DNA of 15,831 nt. It comes from Caulobacteraceae bacterium. Its GTDB lineage: Bacteria; Pseudomonadota; Alphaproteobacteria; Caulobacterales; Caulobacteraceae. A program made the position numbers and the translations under genes. Below the pieces are notes generated by a model, which did not search any database, was not told the DNA's origin, and worked only from the letters and a program-made list of their open reading frames with translations. The number at the start of each line of letters is the position of its first letter. Within the stretch, counting starts at the first letter, position 1. Positions 7,251 through 14,911 of the stretch are shown here, piece by piece. The stretch lies in contig CANGRP010000024.1 in NCBI GenBank assembly GCA_947456005.1, positions 1 through 15,831 on the forward strand. Reading direction: 5' to 3'.

Positions 7251-7465
7251 CTAACGCCCCCGCCACCAACGCAGGCCCGCCCGCTCCAGGCGCTCCAGGC
7301 CGGCGTGCACGGCCACCCCCATCACCGCCAGAACCACCAGGGCGGCGATCATCCGGTCGGTCTGCAGCTTGTTCCCGGCGTCGAGGATCTGCCAGGCGAG
7401 GCCGCGCACGCCGCCGGATCCGGCGGCGAACTCGGCCACGACCGCGCCGATGATGGCGAGGCCCG
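7251..7465 (-). pseudogene. Displaced 3' end of the ABC permease gene (direct repeat, copy A)
   Basis: These 215 bases encode the last 70 residues of an ABC permease plus a stop codon, identical in protein sequence to the C-terminus of the intact permease ending at 10020. The offset is 2769 bases. Ten nucleotide differences were found (7251, 7257, 7260, 7269, 7271, 7281, 7308, 7317, 7332, 7383), all synonymous, including TAG for TAA and CGT for AGA. From 7384 to 7465 the copies are identical; homology stops abruptly at 7466. There is no start of its own in context, so this is a dead fragment. Copy A sits directly upstream of the DUF2336 gene and keeps GC-rich codons, so it is probably the native gene end. 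Confidence 0.92.
7409..7428. repeat. 20-bp perfect palindrome in the invariant part of copy A
   Basis: CGCCGCCGGATCCGGCGGCG is its own reverse complement. It lies inside the 82 bases that are identical between the two copies and near the cassette junction. It also encodes part of the permease sequence (Ala-Ala-Gly-Ser-Gly-Gly). It could be the recombination core or a chance product of GC-rich codons. Confidence 0.5.
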
Positions 7466-7716
7466 GCGACCCTGGAAAACGCTATGCGCCAGGCGACTTC
7501 GAGGAGCGGGGCGTTCAGGCGTCGCCCCTTTCGAGCGATGTCGAAGCGCTCATGGGGCCGGTGGCTCCGCCTAGGGACCCGCTTCGATGTTCAGGGTGCT
7601 CCTCTCCGGTTCGGTGGAAACCCAAGCCAGCTCTCAGGGCCTGGAGAGGAGCGTCGGACAAGCTAGACCCGCCGAGTTCATTCGCAGGTGTTCAGGCGCG
7701 GGTCGGGGAGCCGCCT
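7466..7716. other. Non-coding stretch with stacked inverted repeats
   Basis: No convincing gene is seen in these 251 bases. They contain a 10-bp perfect inverted repeat, GCTCCTCTCC (7598-7607) with GGAGAGGAGC (7643-7652), around a 35-base loop that holds a smaller GGTT/AACC pair. An 8-bp pair, TCGAAGCG and CGCTTCGA, lies to the left. A GGGGCG/CGCCCC pair lies left of that. The density suggests an RNA structure or recombination-end structure. It follows the stop of the DUF4440 gene and abuts the cassette junction. Confidence 0.4.
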
Positions 7717-8262
7717 TCACTTCAGGTGGTCGAGCGGCATCGGCGCCACGTTCTGCAGATTGTACGAGAAGAGCAGGTTCACGATCCGCCAACCGCTGTC
7801 GCCCTTGATCATCTGCCAGCTTTCCGAGCCCCAGTTGGACACCTGGCCGTTCTCCGTGAATGCGTAGCGGAAGGTAACGGTCGCCAGCTGGCCGTCGCTG
7901 ACGATCACCGGCGGACCAAACCGCTCGGCAAGCGCCGAGCCCTTCATCTCCGGGGCGCCGATGAGCTGGTGAGCTCCCTGGTCTTCGAGCGCGGCGACAG
8001 GGGTGTTCGTCGCTTTCTCGATCCATGCGCGGGAGGAGGGATGCCCAGTCGCGCGCCAGCTGATCGTGTTCTCATGGAAGACAGACCTGAGCGCCTCAAG
8101 ATCCTGCGCGCGGATCGCTGCGTCAAAGCGCTTGATGACCGCACCGATCTCGGCCGAGTCGCTCTGCGCCATGGTCGCCGCAGGTGCGGGTTGGGCATTC
8201 ACCGCGCCTGACGGGGCCAGCGCCAGCAGGACCAGACTTCCCGCGACGATGAGTTCACGCAT
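7717..8262 (-). CDS. Exported SnoaL/DUF4440-type (NTF2-like) protein
   Basis: The protein has 181 residues with a clear Sec signal peptide (MRELIVAGSLVLLALAPSGA, cleavage near VNA-QP). The mature part (about 35-155) has the NTF2-like pattern: an initial helix (AEIGAVIKRFDAAIRAQDLEAL), then FHENTISWRATGHPSS, a helix, and a curved sheet ending in SESWQMIKGDSGWRIVNLLFSY. NTF2-like proteins may be enzymes or binding domains; the substrate cannot be inferred. Two ATGs are adjacent; the second (8262) has AGGAG six bases upstream and is chosen, the first only three. It diverges from the DUF2975 gene over about 110 bp. It lies inside the candidate cassette and has no functional link visible to its neighbours. 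Confidence 0.82.
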   Translation of the reverse strand: MRELIVAGSLVLLALAPSGAVNAQPAPAATMAQSDSAEIGAVIKRFDAAIRAQDLEALRSVFHENTISWRATGHPSSRAWIEKATNTPVAALEDQGAHQLIGAPEMKGSALAERFGPPVIVSDGQLATVTFRYAFTENGQVSNWGSESWQMIKGDSGWRIVNLLFSYNLQNVAPMPLDHLK

Positions 8263-8334
8263 CATGCTCTCCTCTCTTTCGTACCTGGGCGTGACCCTTG
8301 ACGCAGGGCGCGACCGGCAGGCAATGTCCCATTC

Positions 8335-8364
8335 AACAAACTTTTATTGTTTTACATAAAGGAA
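8335..8364 (+). promoter_or_regulatory. AT-rich operator-like repeat and ribosome binding site before the DUF2975 gene
   Basis: AACAA (8335-8339) and TTGTT (8347-8351) form an inverted repeat with a 7-base spacer in the most AT-rich patch of this area. AAAGGAA (8358-8364) is a good ribosome binding site seven bases before the ATG at 8372. The repeat is a plausible operator for the downstream XRE regulator (autoregulation), which is inference. Confidence 0.4.
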
Positions 8365-8371
8365 TGTCAAG

Positions 8372-8866
8372 ATGGAGAGGGCTCAATGGTCCGGCGCGCC
8401 GACTGTGCGGCGGGTTCGACGCGTCGTGCAGGTCCTGGGGATTAGTCTTGTCGCGCTCTATCTGGCGATGTGGCTAAGGCCCCCCAACCCCGTCGTCGAA
8501 GTCCTCCGCGCAGGTCCGGGCGGCAACCCGTGGGTTGACGCTGCGATGCTTGTCGGGGCGTTGGGCCTGTTTGGCGCCCTGCTGCAGCTCGAACGCGTGC
8601 TCGGCGCGCTCGAACGCGGCTTTCCCTTCACCCGCAAGATCGTGACGGGGTTCTATCGCTTTGCGGCGCTCGCGAGCGGATCGATGTTCATCGTCGTCGC
8701 GGCGCCGACCTTGGGATCGCTGACGAGTTTGGTTCCGCACGGAGTGGCCATCACCCTGAGGATGATTGATGTCCTTCTCCTCGTGATTTGCTTGTCCTTC
8801 TTCGCCGTCGCCGCGCTGATCGCCGAGGCGGTGCGGATCGACCGCGACAACCGTTCGATCGTCTGA
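8372..8866 (+). CDS. DUF2975 family membrane protein
   Basis: The protein has 164 residues and four predicted membrane segments (about 18-35, 55-73, 96-118, 131-152). The family hallmark is the cytosolic loop after TM2, RVLGALERGFPFTRKIVTGF (75-94). The C-terminus RIDRDNRSIV is also typical. The function is unknown, but in many bacteria such genes are followed by a tiny XRE regulator, and here one starts 3 bp later. The ribosome binding site is good (AAAGGAA, 7-base spacer). The pair lies in the candidate cassette, so it may have arrived by transfer. A role of the membrane protein as a sensor or partner of the regulator is inference from the conserved pairing. Confidence 0.82.
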   Translation: MERAQWSGAPTVRRVRRVVQVLGISLVALYLAMWLRPPNPVVEVLRAGPGGNPWVDAAMLVGALGLFGALLQLERVLGALERGFPFTRKIVTGFYRFAALASGSMFIVVAAPTLGSLTSLVPHGVAITLRMIDVLLLVICLSFFAVAALIAEAVRIDRDNRSIV

Positions 8867-8869
8867 CGT

Positions 8870-9085
8870 ATGCCTATTGTCGTGCGACTCGACGTGATGC
8901 TGGCCCGGCGAAAGGTGCGGTCCCGCGAATTGGCGGCTTATGTCGGCATCACGGAGGCCAATCTTTCCCTGCTTAAGTCAGGGCACGTAAAGGGCATCCG
9001 CTTCGCCACACTCGCTGCGATCTGCAAACATCTTGATTGCCAGCCGGGCGATCTGCTCGAATTCGTCGATACCGACGAGGTTTGA
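8870..9085 (+). CDS. Small XRE/Cro-CI-type regulator (YozG-like)
   Basis: The protein has 71 residues, almost nothing but one helix-turn-helix domain. The motif runs through RSRELAAYVGITEANLSLLK (17-36), followed by HVKGIRFATLAAICKHLDCQPGDLLEF (39-65), which is very close to the YozG-type regulators that accompany DUF2975 genes. It should bind DNA as a dimer; targets are unknown but may include the AT-rich repeat at 8335-8351. The gene follows the DUF2975 stop by 3 bp and has no clear ribosome binding site, which suggests translational coupling. It is complete and within the usual length of this subfamily. Confidence 0.88.
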   Translation: MPIVVRLDVMLARRKVRSRELAAYVGITEANLSLLKSGHVKGIRFATLAAICKHLDCQPGDLLEFVDTDEV

Positions 9086-9119
9086 CCGCTCCCACGTCAA
9101 TGATGGGACCTGCGAGCGG
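9086..9119. terminator. Weak hairpin after the XRE gene
   Basis: CCGCTC (9086-9091) pairs with GAGCGG (9114-9119), with inner CCA/TGG pairing and an asymmetric bulge. It starts right after the stop codon of the XRE gene, between convergent genes. No T-run follows, so a terminator role is uncertain. Confidence 0.25.
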
Positions 9120-9184
9120 CGGAGAGAGGCGTCCCCTGCTGGTGTAAGAATATCGTCTGCTTTGCCGCCTCGCATAACATCAGA

Positions 9185-9733
9185 TCATGCGCAGGGTGTG
9201 CGTCGATCAATCGCGGCCCGAAGAAGAACCCGTTGGTCTGGCCGCACTTTGGAGAGGGCCGCCTGGATGCTGATCAGTCTGGAACTCGTCTCCCACCCAT
9301 CCCTGACGATAGCGGCGCGCCGAAAGGCGCCAGCCTCTACAACGAACAACGACTGGATGAAGGATGGATATGGATATGGATAGCCAGGTGGACAGGGCGT
9401 GAGATGTTCGAACGCCAGATGGCCTATCCTGGTCGCGGCTGCGACCGAGTATCCAGTCTCCTCCGCAATTTCCCGACGCAGGGTCCGCTGTTCATCCTCG
9501 CTAGTCTCCCGGCGTCCTCCGGGCATCACATGGAAGGATCCATCGGGATCTGTCACCATCACCACTTTATCTCTTTGGAAGACAACACCTCGCACCGACG
9601 TGAGCAGTGCATCAGGTGGAGGAGTATCCGAAAGCACGAGCTGCAGCTGGAGACGTGAAGCGCCCCAATCTACTGTCGTGCTGAAAATGACGCGCGGCTC
9701 AGAGGAGGGCGGGGTCGCACGCACTTCCCTCAT
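9185..9733 (-). CDS. Nudix hydrolase
   Basis: The protein has 182 residues with a perfect Nudix box: G73, five residues, E79, seven residues, then REIAEETGY (87-95). This box binds the metal that hydrolyses a nucleoside diphosphate linked to another moiety; the substrate is not predictable. The preceding strand SVRGVVFQRDKVVMVTD (46-62) and FHVMPGG (67-73) fit the Nudix fold. An unusual segment PPGYPYPYPSF (114-124) comes from a short ggatat-type repeat in the DNA. The N-terminal 40 residues are not part of the core domain. The start has only a weak ribosome binding site (AGGA, 11-base spacer). It lies alone in the cassette, convergent with the XRE gene and 286 bp downstream of the permease stop. 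Confidence 0.88.
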   Translation of the reverse strand: MREVRATPPSSEPRVIFSTTVDWGASRLQLQLVLSDTPPPDALLTSVRGVVFQRDKVVMVTDPDGSFHVMPGGRRETSEDEQRTLRREIAEETGYSVAAATRIGHLAFEHLTPCPPGYPYPYPSFIQSLFVVEAGAFRRAAIVRDGWETSSRLISIQAALSKVRPDQRVLLRAAIDRRTPCA

Positions 9734-10019
9734 GCGAAAGCAAATCCTGTAGCATGATCCGTTGGGTCCAAAGGCGTCACCCCGGTTCCAAGTGGGGCGG
9801 GCTCGCGACAGGCTTCAGTGACATCTGGGTTCGCAGTCGCTCAGCGTGCGGACGCCTCGGCGGCTTCCCCTGCGACCGTCGCGCAGTCGAGTGGGCATAC
9901 CTGGGGCCTGCGGGAATATCCATCTTAGTCGTTGCAGCGCCCAAATGTAGGACTTGGCCCATAAAGAACCCTTCAAGCCTGAAGGTAAAACAGCATCACC
10001 AGAGAGCAGAATCAAACAT
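9734..10019. other. Gene-free right part of the cassette
   Basis: No gene can be supported here. The last 60 bases are only 40% GC by hand count, far below the surrounding genes, and look foreign. Any promoter of the Nudix gene should lie here. A short hairpin near 9970-9985 is listed separately. Confidence 0.5.
9970..9985 (-). terminator. Short hairpin downstream of the ABC operon
   Basis: CCTTCA (9970-9975) and TGAAGG (9980-9985) enclose the loop AGCC. Read on the minus strand, the stem is followed by GTTCTTTAT. It could end transcription of the permease operon, about 35 bases after its stop, but the stem is short and the T-run weak. Confidence 0.35.
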
Positions 10020-10234
10020 TTAACGTCCGCGCCACCATCTCAGGCCCGCGCGCTCCAGGCGCTCCAGGCCGGCGTGAACGGCCACTCCCATCACCGCCAG
10101 CACCACCAGGGCGGCGATCATCCGGTCGGTCTGCAGCTTGTTCCCGGCGTCCAGGATCTGCCAGGCGAGGCCGCGCACGCCGCCGGATCCGGCGGCGAAC
10201 TCGGCCACGACCGCGCCGATGATGGCGAGGCCCG
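10020..10234 (-). repeat. Direct repeat copy B of the permease 3' end
   Basis: This is the partner of 7251-7465, 205 of 215 bases identical and offset by 2769. It is fused in frame to the intact permease gene. All ten differences are synonymous; nine fall within 10020-10101 and one at 10152, leaving 10153-10234 identical. The 20-bp palindrome recurs at 10178-10197. Confidence 0.93.
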
Positions 10235-10787
10235 CGCCGACCTTCAGCCCCTCCATCAGGAAGGGAACCGCCGCCGGTAGCCGCAGGCGCAGGACGCGCT
10301 GCAGGCGCCCGGCGCCGTAGAGGTCGAACAATCGCTCCAGGTCGGGATCGGCGGACCGCAGGCCCGTCACCGCGCCTGAGAAGATGGGAAAGAAGGCCAC
10401 CAGGACGGCCAGGGCGATGACCGCCCGTTCGGGGTGGTCGATGCCGGCCCAGATCAGGATCAGGGGCGCGACGGCCACGACGGGCGTGACCTGCAGGGCG
10501 GAGGCGAGGGGACGGACAGCGCGCTCCAGGAGGGGGCTGAGCCCCACCAGGATCGCCAGGAGCAGGGCGCCTGCCGCGGCCAGGACGAGGGCGACGAGGG
10601 CCACCGACAGGGTGTTCCAGGCCGCCGGGACCAGCACTGGAAGGCCGGTGGCGGCGGCGACGGCCACCTGCGAGGGTGGAGGCAGGAAGTAGGCGGGCAC
10701 GCCCGTCAGGCGGCAGGCCGCCTCCCAGGCGCCCAGCAGCAGGAGCATCAGCCCGAGGGGGGCGAGGGCGTCGGCCAGGCGGTTCAC
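10020..10787 (-). CDS. ABC importer permease (NMT1/SsuC/ThiX type), hybrid 3' end
   Basis: This is an inner-membrane permease of 255 residues with about six hydrophobic segments. It carries the BPD_transp_1 EAA-loop region DLYGAGRLQRVLRLRLPAA (155-173), which contacts the ATPase. GTG at 10787 is chosen because it overlaps the ATPase stop as GTGA, a classic coupling; an ATG at 10856 would overlap the ATPase by 73 bases. The last 70 codons (10020-10234) are duplicated at 7251-7465 with only synonymous changes. This copy contains lower-GC codons near its end (AGA, GGA, GTT, TAA), so the present 3' end may have come with the cassette. The protein appears fully functional. The substrate is unknown. 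Confidence 0.9.
   Translation of the reverse strand: MNRLADALAPLGLMLLLLGAWEAACRLTGVPAYFLPPPSQVAVAAATGLPVLVPAAWNTLSVALVALVLAAAGALLLAILVGLSPLLERAVRPLASALQVTPVVAVAPLILIWAGIDHPERAVIALAVLVAFFPIFSGAVTGLRSADPDLERLFDLYGAGRLQRVLRLRLPAAVPFLMEGLKVGAGLAIIGAVVAEFAAGSGGVRGLAWQILDAGNKLQTDRMIAALVVLAVMGVAVHAGLERLERAGLRWWRGR
10178..10197. repeat. 20-bp perfect palindrome in copy B
   Basis: This is the second copy of CGCCGCCGGATCCGGCGGCG, inside the permease coding region and inside the invariant stretch of the direct repeat. It is a candidate for the crossover core. Confidence 0.5.
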
Positions 10788-11536
10788 GGCGCGGCCTCCG
10801 CACCCTTGGCCAGGAGGGCGGAGATCGCCTCCGCCGCCTCGGTGAAGACCGGCCATGTGCGAAAGCCCGCCGGACGGGGCAGGGGCGCCTCGACCCGGAC
10901 CTCGCCGGCAATGCGGCCGGGACCGCGGGTCAGCACCACGATCCGCTCGGCCAAATAGGCCGCTTCCTCGACATTGTGGGTGACGAAGACAATGGCCGGC
11001 CGGGTCTGGGACCAGAGGCCCAGGACGTCGTCGGCGAGGGTCCGCCGGGTGATCTCGTCCAGGGCCGCAAAGGGCTCGTCCAGCATGAGGAGGCGGGGCT
11101 GGGTCACCAGGGCCCGGGCCAGGGAGGCGCGCATGGCCATGCCGCCCGACAGCTGGGCCGGCCGCGAGGCGCCGGCGCCCCCCAGGCCGACCCGCTCCAG
11201 GGCCTCAAGGGCGCGGGCGCGCGCCTCGGGCTTGGGGGTCCCTGAAAGCTCCAGGGGGAGGGCGACATTGGCCGCCGCGCTCATCCAGGGGGCGAGGGTG
11301 GGGGCCTGGAAGACCACCGAGGTCTCGCCACGCCCCGGCGCGCGCTGCACGACCCCACGGGTGGCGGGCTCCAGTCCGGCCAGCAGCCTCAGGGCCGTCG
11401 ACTTGCCGCAGCCCGAAGGTCCCACGAGGGCGACGATCTCGCCATCCCCGATGCGGAGGGACAGGGGCCCGAGGGCCCTTCCGCGACCGCGGTAATCGAC
11501 CTCGACGTCCTCCAGGGCGACGGTGGCGGGGGTCAT
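10784..11536 (-). CDS. ABC importer ATPase (SsuB/TauB/ThiZ type)
   Basis: The protein has 250 residues and powers the importer from the cytosolic side. Walker A is GPSGCGKST (39-47), the Q-loop Q77 is in VVFQAPTLAPW, the signature is LSGGM (129-133), Walker B is LLMLDEP (149-155), and the switch histidine is H187 in FVTHNVEEA. All are intact. The pattern APTLAPWMSAAANVALPLEL is typical of nitrate/sulfonate/taurine/thiamine-precursor type ATPases. The ATG directly follows the binding protein's stop codon with no gap, and its own stop overlaps the permease GTG, so the three genes form a tight operon. Confidence 0.94.
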   Translation of the reverse strand: MTPATVALEDVEVDYRGRGRALGPLSLRIGDGEIVALVGPSGCGKSTALRLLAGLEPATRGVVQRAPGRGETSVVFQAPTLAPWMSAAANVALPLELSGTPKPEARARALEALERVGLGGAGASRPAQLSGGMAMRASLARALVTQPRLLMLDEPFAALDEITRRTLADDVLGLWSQTRPAIVFVTHNVEEAAYLAERIVVLTRGPGRIAGEVRVEAPLPRPAGFRTWPVFTEAAEAISALLAKGAEAAP

Positions 11537-12544
11537 CTATTTTGGCGCCGGGCCTGCAAAGCCGAGGCTGTAGGCCTTCGTATAGTCCAGGGACTTGGGA
11601 TAGACCCCCTGCGCGATAGCCATCTCGGCGAAGGCCCTCCAGCGCGCCTCGGTCATGACCCCTATGCCTCCGGAGGCGGCGTCCCCACCCTCGACCAGGG
11701 CGTACTGGCGCATCTTCTCCCGGGCCTGGTCGAGCACGTCCTGGGTCATTTCCGGGTTGTCCTTGAGGATCAGGGCGTCGCCGGGCTTCGGGTCGCCGGT
11801 CAGGTAGGACTTCCAGCCCGCCGCGCTGGCCTCGACGAAGGCGCGCACCCTTGCCGGGTCCTTGTCGATGGCGGACTGCGGGAAGAGGATCATGGCCGCG
11901 TAGGAGGGATAGCCGTTGTCCGCCAGCAGGAAGACCTTGGGCTTCAGGCCGGCGGTCTGCTCGATCGTGTAGGGTTCGCTGGTCAGGTAGCCCTGCTGGG
12001 CCACGGACGTGTCCGCAAGGAAGGGGGCGGCGTTGAAGGTGTACTTGCGGATCTGGGCGTCCTCGAAGCCGTACTTCGACTTCAGCCAGACCCAGAAGGC
12101 GGAGACCGAGGCGTCCGACAGGAGGATGGGCCGGCCCTTCAGGTCCTCGATCCTCTCGATCCCCCGGCCCGGATGGGCGATCAGGACCTGGGGGTCCTTC
12201 TGCATCATGGCGGCGACGGCGCGCACCGGCGCGCCCTGGTTGGCCATGTTCAGGGCGATGAAGCTGTTGGAGCCCATGCCGGCCTCCACCGCGCCTGCGG
12301 CCAGAAGCTGGGGGACGTTCACGCCCGGACCGCCCTGGATGATCTGGACCTTGAGGCCGCGCTTCTCGTACTCGCCGGTGGCCAGGGCCTGGTAGAAGCC
12401 GCCCTGCTCGGCCTGGGCGCGCCAGTCGGTGGCGAAACGGATCACGCCGGCCTCCCCGCCAGAGGGCGCGACGTCCTTCTGCGGCGAGCAGGCCCAGGCC
12501 AGGGCTGCGGCGGCGAGGATGGCGAAAGTCCTGACGATCTTCAT
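11537..12544 (-). CDS. ABC importer substrate-binding protein (NMT1/THI5-like)
   Basis: The protein has 335 residues. The N-terminus MKIVRTFAILAAAALAWACS is a signal peptide with a possible, imperfect lipobox ending at C19, so it may be a lipoprotein facing the periplasm. The mature part starts with IRFATDWRAQAEQGGFYQAL and has the two-lobe pattern of the NMT1/THI5-like family: GLKVQIIQGGPGVNVPQLLA, QKDPQVLIAHP, LKGRPILLSD, and GYLTSEPYTIE. These proteins bind nitrate, sulfonates, riboflavin or pyrimidine thiamine precursors; the ligand cannot be told from sequence, and no TPP or FMN riboswitch is recognisable upstream. GGGAGG lies seven bases before the ATG, which fixes the start. It is the first gene of the operon. 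Confidence 0.9.
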   Translation of the reverse strand: MKIVRTFAILAAAALAWACSPQKDVAPSGGEAGVIRFATDWRAQAEQGGFYQALATGEYEKRGLKVQIIQGGPGVNVPQLLAAGAVEAGMGSNSFIALNMANQGAPVRAVAAMMQKDPQVLIAHPGRGIERIEDLKGRPILLSDASVSAFWVWLKSKYGFEDAQIRKYTFNAAPFLADTSVAQQGYLTSEPYTIEQTAGLKPKVFLLADNGYPSYAAMILFPQSAIDKDPARVRAFVEASAAGWKSYLTGDPKPGDALILKDNPEMTQDVLDQAREKMRQYALVEGGDAASGGIGVMTEARWRAFAEMAIAQGVYPKSLDYTKAYSLGFAGPAPK

Positions 12545-12640
12545 GGCGCGGCCTCCCGGAGCGGGTCCTTGGAGGCAAACTAGGCGCCTTTCGGACGAAG
12601 GCAACCGCTGACGCGGCCTTCGGGGACTGCCCGGAACGGC

Positions 12641-12702
12641 AAGAGGGCGACGCACCGGTCGCCCGGTCCGCCGCCCTCTTTCAGATCCGTTGGGAGATCT
12701 GA
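12641..12702. repeat. Two adjacent hairpins, one nested
   Basis: AAGAGGGCG (12641-12649) pairs with CGCCCTCTT (12672-12680); inside, ACCGG and CCGGT form a second stem with loop TCGC. Immediately next, TCAGATC (12681-12687) pairs with GATCTGA (12696-12702) around an 8-base loop. No T-run follows on either strand. It may be part of a structured RNA or a terminator/attenuator for the ABC-F transcript. Confidence 0.5.
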
Positions 12703-12959
12703 GTCCTGAGGCGGGTCGGCTGAGGTCCTGCGGGTCGCCCCGCCGGTTCCACCGCGCCCGGGACCGCGTTCCTGGACCCCTCCCGGGGTTGCCCCCGTTT
12801 GTCGCCCTGGTCCGGACCCTCCGCCCGGCTCCGTCCGGGTCGCCCCTTCCGTCACCGCGCGTCGCCTCTCGACGTCCCCACGCTCTCACCGGAGCGGCGG
12901 GTAGGCAAGGGCCCTGGCCGGGGCCGGAGGGGGTGGTCCCGTGGACAGGCTGTGGGCGC

Positions 12960-13026
12960 CCTGTGGAAAGCCGGTGGAGGCAGTCGCTTTCGCCAAGCAA
13001 TTCAGCGGTGGGACGATATCCACAGG
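12960..13026. repeat. Spaced 8-bp inverted repeat with DnaA-box-like arms
   Basis: CCTGTGGA (12960-12967) and TCCACAGG (13019-13026) are perfect reverse complements 51 bases apart. The right arm is part of ATATCCACA, one base off the DnaA box. TGTGG and GTGGA motifs are repeated between 12941 and 12977. The role is unknown. Confidence 0.35.
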
Positions 13027-13036
13027 AATGCGGAGA

Positions 13037-14833
<1,797 letters not shown>

Positions 14834-14877
14834 GGCCCCCCTTAACCTCCGCACAGCCGCACTCCAACCCCCGGGCT

Positions 14878-14894
14878 GGCGCCCCCCGGGCGCC
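14878..14894. repeat. GC-only palindrome in the ABC-F / YcgN divergent interval
   Basis: GGCGCCCCCCGGGCGCC has 7-bp arms around CCC and ends 17 bases before the YcgN-type ATG. It could be an operator or an RNA hairpin near the start codon. Confidence 0.4.
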
Positions 14895-14911
14895 GGGGCT
14901 AGACAGGAGCC

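Larger units (their letters stand above)
7466..10019. mobile_element. Candidate integrated cassette between the permease-end repeats
   Basis: About 2.55 kb of DNA separates the two permease-end copies; one unit including a copy is 2769 bp. It holds four genes that do not belong to the ABC operon: an exported SnoaL-type protein, a DUF2975 membrane protein with an XRE regulator, and a Nudix hydrolase. Base composition differs from the flanks: bases 9301-9420 are about 57% GC by hand count and 9961-10020 only 40%, against 68% at 13621-13680 in the ABC-F gene. No integrase, transposase or relaxase is visible. Integration by site-specific or single-crossover recombination is inferred from the repeat structure. 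Confidence 0.65.
12545..13036. other. 492-bp region without a recognisable gene
   Basis: It lies between the ABC-F gene and the binding-protein gene, both on the minus strand, so it holds the end of one unit and the promoter of the next. Open frames here look like GC-rich noise with Arg/Pro/Gly-rich translations. The region holds several inverted repeats, described separately, and no known riboswitch, tRNA, SRP RNA or RNase P signature was recognised. Confidence 0.5.

Noticed and set aside
7249..7255. GCCTAAC as a possible integron attC core
   Set aside because: No partner GTTRRRY core was found at a fitting distance and it overlaps the permease stop codon; chance match.
6288..7574. 428-codon open frame on the plus strand
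   Set aside because: It runs antisense to the DUF2336 gene and across the displaced permease end; no recognisable domain.
7369..8211. 280-codon open frame on the plus strand across the cassette junction
   Set aside because: Its right half is antisense to the signal-peptide-bearing DUF4440 gene and its left half crosses the repeat boundary; no family features.
9754..10023. 89-codon open frame in the right part of the cassette
   Set aside because: No ribosome binding site, no recognisable family, and it ends inside the repeat; not enough to call a gene.
12545..12720. TPP or FMN riboswitch before the ABC operon
   Set aside because: The conserved core elements of either riboswitch were not found on the minus strand.
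12545..13000. Long N-terminal extension of the substrate-binding protein
   Set aside because: The signal peptide and a good ribosome binding site place the start at 12544; the extension is Arg/Gly/Pro-rich noise.
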